Part shown: piece by piece, positions 5,338-9,924 of the stretch | Numbering within the stretch: the stretch's first letter is position 1 | Layout of the letters: each line of letters begins with the position of its first letter | DNA from: VFMC01 sp044359565 | GTDB lineage: Bacteria; Actinomycetota; Acidimicrobiia; Acidimicrobiales; Ilumatobacteraceae | Direction of reading: 5' to 3' | Assembly: GCA_044359565.1 (NCBI GenBank) | Contig: JBIKLX010000119.1 | Span: 1-9,924 of the forward strand | Length of the DNA stretch: 9,924 bases | Program-made: the position numbers and the translations under genes | The notes under the pieces: generated by a model | Told to the model about the DNA's origin: nothing | Seen by the model: only the letters and a program-made list of their open reading frames with translations | Databases searched by the model: none

Positions 5338-6498
5338 ACGCTCGATGATGGTGGCGTTGGCCATGCCGCCGCCCTCGCACATCGTCTGCAGGCCATAGCG
5401 GCCGCCGGTGCGCTCGAGCTCGTTCAGCAGCGTGGTCATCAACCGGGCGCCCGATGCACCGAGCGGATGGCCGAGGGCAATCGCGCCGCCGTTCACGTTC
5501 ACGCGGTTCATGTCGGGGTGCAGTTCCTTCTCCCACGCCAGCACCACCGAGGCGAACGCCTCGTTGATCTCGACGAGGTCGATCTGGTCCATGGTCATGC
5601 CGGCCCGGGCGAACACCTTGTGCGTGGCGGGGATGGGGGCGGTGAGCATGAGGCGCGGGTCGGCACCGGCCAGCGAGAAGTCGACGAAACGGGCCCGTGG
5701 GGTGAGGCCGAGCTGCTTGGCCCGCTCCTCGCTCATGATGAGGATCGATGCGGCGCCGTCGGTGATCTGCGACGAGTTCCCGGCAGTCACCCGGCCGCCT
5801 TCCTCCTCGGGACGGAACGACGGCTTCAGCTTGCCGAGGCTCTCCATGGTGGTGTCGCGCAGGCCCTCGTCGGTGGTCATCATCGCCCCGTCGGCACCCA
5901 TCACCGGCAGGATCTCGCGCTGGAAGCGGCCCTCGGCAGTGGCCCGGGCGGCGTAGGCCTGCGAACGCACACCGAACGCGTCCATGTCGTCGCGGCTGAT
6001 GCCCCACTGATCGGCGATCAACTCGGCCGAGATGCCCTGCGGCACCAGACCGCCCTCGGGGGCGTAGCGAGCACCCACGGCCGGACCGAACGGGAAGCCG
6101 AACTTGCCATCGGCCATCGACGAGCCCATCGGCACACGGGTCATCACTTCCACACCCGAGGCCACGACGATGTCGTAGGCGCCGGCCATCACGCCCTGCG
6201 CGGCGAAGTGCGCTGCCTGCTGGCTCGAGCCGCACTGCCGGTCGATGGTGGTGCCGGGCACCGTGTCGGGCCAGCCGGCCGCGAGCACCGCGTTGCGGGC
6301 GACGTTGACGCCCTGCTCGCCCACCTGCATCACGCAGCCCATCACCACGTCGTCGACCAGGCCGGGGTCGATGCCCGTGCGATCGACGAGGGCCTTGAGG
6401 GTCTCGGCCACCAGATCGACCGGGTGCCAGTCCTTCAGTTTGCCGTTGCGGCGACCGAGCGGGGTACGGATGGCATCGACAATGACGGCTGTGGTCAT
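5329..6498 (-). CDS. Acetyl-CoA C-acyltransferase (thiolase), FadA5-like
   Basis: A 389-residue, full-length degradative-type thiolase. It cleaves 3-ketoacyl-CoA with CoA to acetyl-CoA and a shortened acyl-CoA, the last step of beta-oxidation, in the cytoplasm. The nucleophile is Cys89 in TIDRQCGSSQQ. The NEAFA motif follows in EINEAFASVV, then His344 in GGAIALGHPLGASG and the acid/base Cys374 in MCEGGGMANATI, so all catalytic parts are intact. From memory of the family it resembles FadA5, the mycobacterial thiolase for the sterol side chain, including the WHPVDLVAETLKALVD-like N terminus. Substrate is not provable from sequence, so I give no symbol. The ATG at 6498-6496 has a strong GAGGAG 6 bases upstream, which decides it over an upstream in-frame ATG at 6573. 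The divergent acyl-CoA synthetase supports a lipid catabolic role. No fadB partner lies in the window. Confidence 0.93.
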   Translation of the reverse strand: MTTAVIVDAIRTPLGRRNGKLKDWHPVDLVAETLKALVDRTGIDPGLVDDVVMGCVMQVGEQGVNVARNAVLAAGWPDTVPGTTIDRQCGSSQQAAHFAAQGVMAGAYDIVVASGVEVMTRVPMGSSMADGKFGFPFGPAVGARYAPEGGLVPQGISAELIADQWGISRDDMDAFGVRSQAYAARATAEGRFQREILPVMGADGAMMTTDEGLRDTTMESLGKLKPSFRPEEEGGRVTAGNSSQITDGAASILIMSEERAKQLGLTPRARFVDFSLAGADPRLMLTAPIPATHKVFARAGMTMDQIDLVEINEAFASVVLAWEKELHPDMNRVNVNGGAIALGHPLGASGARLMTTLLNELERTGGRYGLQTMCEGGGMANATIIERLG

Positions 6499-6674
6499 GG
6501 TGGACTCCTCGACAATCAGGTCCGGCCGGGGGATACCGGCGGGTAACCGGCAGTCTGCTGCCTCGCCGAGCACGATCCCAAACCGGACAGCCAGGTTCCT
6601 GAAGCGGTTCCCGGGGCCGACATATCGGGCGATTGACCGTGTCGCCGTGCCGAAAGTCGCGCGAGAATCAAGCC
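6499..6674. promoter_or_regulatory. Divergent control region of thiolase and acyl-CoA synthetase
   Basis: This 176-bp gap must hold both promoters. I see a direct repeat GGTTCC at 6594-6599 and 6606-6611 (12-bp period, AGGTTCC...CGGTTCCC) and a near-palindrome CCGACATATCGG at 6617-6628. An AACC/GGTT inverted arrangement lies around 6581-6597, and a TTGACC lies at 6633-6638. These are candidate regulator sites for a shared lipid-responsive repressor. None matches an operator I can name. Confidence 0.35.
6663..6668 (+). promoter_or_regulatory. Possible -10 box for a leaderless acyl-CoA synthetase mRNA
   Basis: GAGAAT (like TAGAAT, with the first T missing) ends 6 bases before the ATG at 6675, the same spacing as the other leaderless candidates here. 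There is no Shine-Dalgarno site. The missing T lowers confidence. Confidence 0.35.
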
Positions 6675-8498
6675 ATGACCGTCACCATTGCCGAGATCGA
6701 TGCCACCGTCGCCGGGGCCACCGCACCCCGCCGCTTCCTCGACCTGGTCGCCGCCCACGGCGACGTCCCCGCGCTGCACTCGATGCGCAGCGATGCCCCG
6801 GGTACCTGGAACCACTGGACCTTCGCCCAGTTCGCCGACCAGGTGGCCACCGCTGCCGCCGGTCTGCAAGCCCTCGGCGTGCACACCGGCGAGCGCGTCC
6901 TGCTGATGATGCGCAACCGCCCCGACTTCCACTGGCTCGACCTCGCCGCCCAGTTCGTGCGCGCCACCCCGGTCAGCATCTACAACTCGTCATCGCCCGA
7001 AGAAGTGCAGTACCTCTCGCATCACGCCGAAGCCGAGATCGCCATCGTCGAAGACGCCGGCTTCCTCGAGCGCATGTTGAAAGTGCGCGCCGAACTTCCC
7101 GAGCTGCAGCGCATCTACGTCATCGAACCGCTGGCCGACGGCGTGTACCCCGAGGGCGTGTACCCCATCGAGGAATTGATGAGCCACGGCTCGGCCGACC
7201 TCGCCCAGCTCGCCGCCAACACCTCACCCGACGACATCGCCACGCTCATCTACACCAGCGGCACCACCGGCCCGCCCAAGGGCGTGATGATCAGCCAGTA
7301 CAACGTCGTGTACACCGTCGAGTCGCTGCGCCGCTGCATCGCATTCGACACCTTCGTCGGCAAGCGCGCCGTCAGCTACCTGCCCATGGCCCACATCGCC
7401 GAGCGGATGATGAGCCACTACCAGGGCTTCCTGCTCGGCTACAGCGTCTACTGCTGCCCCGACCCCGCCCAGTTGTCGGCGTATCTCGGCGCCGTGCACC
7501 CCCAGATCGTGTTCGGCGTGCCCCGTGTGTGGGAGAAGATCTACAACGGCGTCAACGCCGCGCTCTCCGCCGACCCCGCCCGCAAAGCCCAGTTCGACGA
7601 AGGTGTGCAGGCCGCCCTCGCCATCAAGGCCGCCCAGCGCGCGGGCACCGCCACCCAGGAACAACTCGACACCTGGTCGTTCCTCGACGCCGTCGCCTTC
7701 ACCACCGTGCGCGGCCTGGTGGGCCTCGACGAGGTGCAGATCGCCGTCACCGGCGCCGCGCCCATTCCGCGCGAAGTGCTCGAGTGGTACAACGCCATCG
7801 GCGTGCCCCTGAGCGAGATCTACGGCATGAGCGAATCGAGCGGTCCGATGACGTGGAGCCCCGACGCCAACATCCCCGGCTCGGTGGGTCGCGAGATCCC
7901 CGGCTGCGAGGTGCGCATCGCCGACGACGGCGAGGTCATCTGCCGCGGCGGCAACGTGTTCCAGGGCTACCTCAAGCAGGCCGACAAGACCGCCGAGACC
8001 CTCATCGACGGCTGGCTGCACTCGGGCGACATCGGCACCATCGACGAGCAGGGCTACGTGCGCATCGTCGACCGCAAGAAGGAACTCATCATCACCTCCG
8101 GCGGCAAGAACATCAGCCCCGCCAACCTCGAGGCCGCCCTGAAGACCATCCCGCTGGTGGGCCAGGCCGCCGCCATCGGCGACGCCCGCAAGTTCTGCTC
8201 GGCGCTGCTGGTGCTCGACCCCGAGGCCACCGCAGTGTGGGCCAAGGCCCACGGCAAGGAGGGCACGCCGCTGGCGCAACTCGCCGCCGACCCCGTGGTG
8301 CTCGCCGAGGTGCAGGCCGGCATCGACGTGGTGAACCAGCAGTTCGCCCAGGTCGAGCAGATCAAGAAGTTCGTGCTGCTGGGCGACGAGTGGATGCCCG
8401 ACAGCGACCTGCTCACCCCCACCTCGAAGTTGAAGCGCCGTGGCATCCACGCCCGCTTCGCCGCCGAGATCGAATCGATGTACGTCGGCCTCGACTGA
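6675..8498 (+). CDS. Long-chain acyl-CoA synthetase (AMP-forming), FadD15-like
   Basis: A 607-residue adenylate-forming ligase that activates long-chain fatty acids with ATP and CoA. The P-loop motif YTSGTTGPPKG is at 193-203. The A5 motif YGMSESSG is at 383-390, and Asp452 in GWLHSGDIG binds the ATP ribose. The hinge motif VDRKKELIITSGGKNISP follows, with catalytic Lys585 in LTPTSKLKR. All core motifs are intact and the length fits the bacterial FACS/FAA1 group of about 600 residues, such as mycobacterial FadD15. Chain length preference cannot be read directly. The ATG at 6675 is preferred to one at 6633 because the conserved N terminus starts there and a -10-like GAGAAT precedes it. It is divergent from the thiolase, so both probably act on acyl-CoAs. 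The transporter gene starts 7 bases after its stop, so the two are likely co-transcribed. Confidence 0.94.
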   Translation: MTVTIAEIDATVAGATAPRRFLDLVAAHGDVPALHSMRSDAPGTWNHWTFAQFADQVATAAAGLQALGVHTGERVLLMMRNRPDFHWLDLAAQFVRATPVSIYNSSSPEEVQYLSHHAEAEIAIVEDAGFLERMLKVRAELPELQRIYVIEPLADGVYPEGVYPIEELMSHGSADLAQLAANTSPDDIATLIYTSGTTGPPKGVMISQYNVVYTVESLRRCIAFDTFVGKRAVSYLPMAHIAERMMSHYQGFLLGYSVYCCPDPAQLSAYLGAVHPQIVFGVPRVWEKIYNGVNAALSADPARKAQFDEGVQAALAIKAAQRAGTATQEQLDTWSFLDAVAFTTVRGLVGLDEVQIAVTGAAPIPREVLEWYNAIGVPLSEIYGMSESSGPMTWSPDANIPGSVGREIPGCEVRIADDGEVICRGGNVFQGYLKQADKTAETLIDGWLHSGDIGTIDEQGYVRIVDRKKELIITSGGKNISPANLEAALKTIPLVGQAAAIGDARKFCSALLVLDPEATAVWAKAHGKEGTPLAQLAADPVVLAEVQAGIDVVNQQFAQVEQIKKFVLLGDEWMPDSDLLTPTSKLKRRGIHARFAAEIESMYVGLD

Positions 8499-8505
8499 CC
8501 CGGCC

Positions 8506-9444
8506 GTGAGCGGCCACCAGCACGATCACGGGCACACGCACGGGCACACACACGGCCCGTCGGTGGCCCGTGCATCGGCGCGCCACCTGCGGCCACTCGT
8601 CATCGCCTTCTGGCTCACCGTCGGATTCCTGGTCGTGCAGGTGGTGGTGGGCCTTGTCACCGGATCGCTCGCCCTGCTCTCCGACGCCGGCCACATGGCC
8701 ACCGACGCACTCGGCCTCGGCATGGCGTGGGCCGCCATCCACGCCGCCTCCACCGCCCGGGCCCATCCGCAGCGCACCTTCGGCCTGTACCGCCTCGAGA
8801 TCCTCGCAGCCCTCGCCAACGCCGCGCTGCTGTTCGTCGTTGCCGCACTCGTGTTGTTGGAGGCTGGCCGCAGGCTCGACGAACCGCGCGACATCGCTTC
8901 CACTCCGGTGCTGGCCGTCGCCGTCGTCGGTCTCGTGGTGAACCTCATCGCGTTCGGTCTGCTGCGACGCGGCGCCGACGAGAGCCTCAACCTGCGCGGC
9001 GCCTACCTCGAGGTGGTGGCCGACATGCTCGGCTCGGTCGGGGTGATCGTCGCCGCCATCGTGTGGGGCATCACCGGCTGGCACTGGGTCGACCCGGTGA
9101 TGGGTGCCGCCATCGGCCTGTTCATCCTGCCGCGCGCCCTACGTCTCGGCCGCGACGCGCTGCGGGTGCTGGTGCAGAGCGCCCCGCACCACATCGACAT
9201 CGCGGCCGTGCAGACCGACCTGGCCGCGATCGACGGTGTGCTCGACGTGCACGACCTGCACGTGTGGACCCTCACCTCGGAGATGGACGTGGCCACCGCC
9301 CACCTCGTGGTGAGCGACGGCACCGACACCCACGGTGTGCTCGACCGCGCCAACACCGTGCTGATCGAACGGCACGGCATCGACCACTCGACCCTCCAGG
9401 TCGAGCCCGCCGATCACCGCGGCTGCGAAACCGTCGACTGGTAG
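8506..9444 (+). CDS. Cation diffusion facilitator (CzcD/ZitB-like), probable zinc exporter
   Basis: A 312-residue inner-membrane antiporter that exports divalent metal, most likely Zn2+, using the proton gradient. The N terminus is His-rich (GHQHDHGHTHGHTHG, residues 3-17), as in ZitB/CzcD. Six membrane helices follow between about 30 and 215. Helix 2 carries the metal site His63-x3-Asp67 in SDAGHMATD. Helix 5 has Glu169-x3-Asp173 in LEVVADMLGS, where the usual first ligand is His. A cytoplasmic ferredoxin-like domain contains VHDLHVWTLTSEMD and ends with HSTLQVE. The start is the GTG at 8506: it places the His-rich segment at the N terminus and follows the synthetase stop by 7 bases, while the earlier ATG would overlap the ligase. 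No Shine-Dalgarno site is visible, so translation may be coupled to the ligase. The link between lipid activation and metal export is not obvious. Confidence 0.92.
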   Translation: MSGHQHDHGHTHGHTHGPSVARASARHLRPLVIAFWLTVGFLVVQVVVGLVTGSLALLSDAGHMATDALGLGMAWAAIHAASTARAHPQRTFGLYRLEILAALANAALLFVVAALVLLEAGRRLDEPRDIASTPVLAVAVVGLVVNLIAFGLLRRGADESLNLRGAYLEVVADMLGSVGVIVAAIVWGITGWHWVDPVMGAAIGLFILPRALRLGRDALRVLVQSAPHHIDIAAVQTDLAAIDGVLDVHDLHVWTLTSEMDVATAHLVVSDGTDTHGVLDRANTVLIERHGIDHSTLQVEPADHRGCETVDW

Positions 9445-9453
9445 CGTCGGCCG

Positions 9454-9467
9454 TCGCACCGGTGCAA
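9454..9467. promoter_or_regulatory. Palindrome upstream of the dehydrogenase gene
   Basis: GCACCGGTGC (9456-9465) is a perfect 10-bp palindrome, flanked by a mismatched base on each side and then a matching T/A pair. A TANNNT-like TAGCGT overlaps the transporter stop at 9442-9447, so the palindrome would lie near the start site of a promoter for the next gene. It is a candidate operator only. Confidence 0.3.
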
Positions 9468-9501
9468 CGTGGCATCGGCGCACAGCCCCAGGGGAAACAA
9501 C

Positions 9502-9924
9502 ATGAACGTCGGCTTCATCGGTCTCGGCAACCTCGGCAACTACCTCGCCGCCTCGCTGGTGCGCGCCGGGCACCCCGTCACCGTCACCGACATCAACCGC
9601 TCGCTCGCCGACTCGCTCGTCGCCGCCGGCGCCCGCTGGGCCGACACCGCCAAGGCCGTCGCCGAAGCCAGCGACGTGGTGTTCACCTGCCTGCCCTCGC
9701 CCCGTGTGATCGAACTGGTGGCCACTGGGCCCGACGGCATCTTCGCCGGCCTGCGTTCGGGCGGCACCTGGATCGACATGAGCACCAACGACCAGAGCGA
9801 AACCATGCGCATGGCCGGCCTGGCCGCCGAGCACGGCATCAGCATGCTCGAGTGTCCCGTCACCGGTGGTGTGCACAAGGCGGCCGAAGGCGACATCACG
9901 GTGCTCGTCGGCGGCGACGAAGAG
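9502..9924 (+). CDS. 3-hydroxyisobutyrate dehydrogenase-family NAD(P)-binding protein, N-terminal part
   Basis: The first 141 codons of a beta-hydroxyacid dehydrogenase; the gene continues past the right edge. The Rossmann nucleotide-binding loop GFIGLGNLG lies at residues 4-12, with TDINRS at the end of the second strand. The segment VVFTCLPSP follows, and the family signature appears as ECPVTGGVHKAAEG before the LVGG strand. Members reduce or oxidise 3-hydroxyisobutyrate, tartronate semialdehyde, succinic semialdehyde or related acids. The catalytic Lys lies in the missing half, so activity and substrate cannot be judged. Asp at the end of the second strand hints at NAD rather than NADP, but this is weak. 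The ATG at 9502 has AGGGGA 6 bases upstream, a strong Shine-Dalgarno site unlike most genes here. It starts 57 bp after the transporter and may have its own promoter. Confidence 0.9.
   Translation, partial: MNVGFIGLGNLGNYLAASLVRAGHPVTVTDINRSLADSLVAAGARWADTAKAVAEASDVVFTCLPSPRVIELVATGPDGIFAGLRSGGTWIDMSTNDQSETMRMAGLAAEHGISMLECPVTGGVHKAAEGDITVLVGGDEE

Noticed and set aside
5467..6546. A 359-codon plus-strand frame opposite the thiolase.
   Set aside because: The minus strand encodes a complete thiolase with both catalytic Cys and His; this frame is His/Arg-rich shadow text.
6633..6674. An ATG at 6633 as the start of the acyl-CoA synthetase.
   Set aside because: The extra 14 residues look non-conserved, and this ATG has no Shine-Dalgarno site; the ATG at 6675 has a -10-like hexamer at the usual leaderless distance.
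7224..8450. A 408-codon minus-strand frame opposite the acyl-CoA synthetase.
   Set aside because: Antisense shadow with Gly/Val/His bias and no domain.
6245..8509. A 754-codon plus-strand frame through the thiolase promoter and the acyl-CoA synthetase.
   Set aside because: It reads the ligase in the wrong frame as Arg/Pro/His-rich sequence, while the true frame holds every adenylation motif.

Overview
The window is a GC-rich stretch with dense gene packing, and its gene content and order point to an actinobacterium. The left half matches the cell-wall/division cluster that in Mycobacterium and relatives lies close to dnaA: rodA/ftsW, pbpA, pknB, trpG (pabA) and crgA. From gene order and the FadA5/FadD15-like lipid genes I lean towards the class Acidimicrobiia, but the sequence alone cannot prove the class.

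Layout. Positions 2-373 hold the 3' end of a SEDS glycosyltransferase (RodA/FtsW). It overlaps by ATGA the start of a class B penicillin-binding protein (370-1884). After a 67-bp gap comes a PknB-type Ser/Thr kinase with four extracellular PASTA domains and a 16-threonine tail (1952-3985). These three form one plus-strand unit that makes septal or polar peptidoglycan and senses it. A second kinase gene (pknA), present between pbpA and pknB in mycobacteria, is absent here. Convergent to pknB is a glutamine amidotransferase subunit, TrpG/PabA (4016-4606, minus). It is divergent from a CrgA-type division protein (4631-4930, plus) across only 24 bp, and the two predicted -10 boxes overlap. Next is a small minus-strand gene for a membrane-anchored zinc-ribbon-like protein (5006-5272). 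DnaA-box-like 9-mers cluster in and around it, which fits an origin-proximal position.

The right half is metabolic. A FadA5-like thiolase (5329-6498, minus) is divergent from a FadD15-like long-chain acyl-CoA synthetase (6675-8498, plus) across 176 bp. This is a fatty-acid or sterol side-chain activation and degradation pair. A His-rich cation diffusion facilitator (8506-9444) follows the synthetase after 7 bp, and a 3-hydroxyisobutyrate-dehydrogenase-family gene (from 9502) runs off the right edge.

Several genes (trpG, crgA, the zinc-ribbon gene, probably the acyl-CoA synthetase) lack a Shine-Dalgarno sequence. Instead they carry a TANNNT-like hexamer 6-8 bases before the start codon, the pattern expected for leaderless transcripts. 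The thiolase and the last gene have clear Shine-Dalgarno sites. I see no mobile element, RNA gene, CRISPR array or clearly new multi-gene system. The most interesting signals are the DnaA-box cluster, the back-to-back leaderless promoters, and residue changes in the kinase and the transporter.
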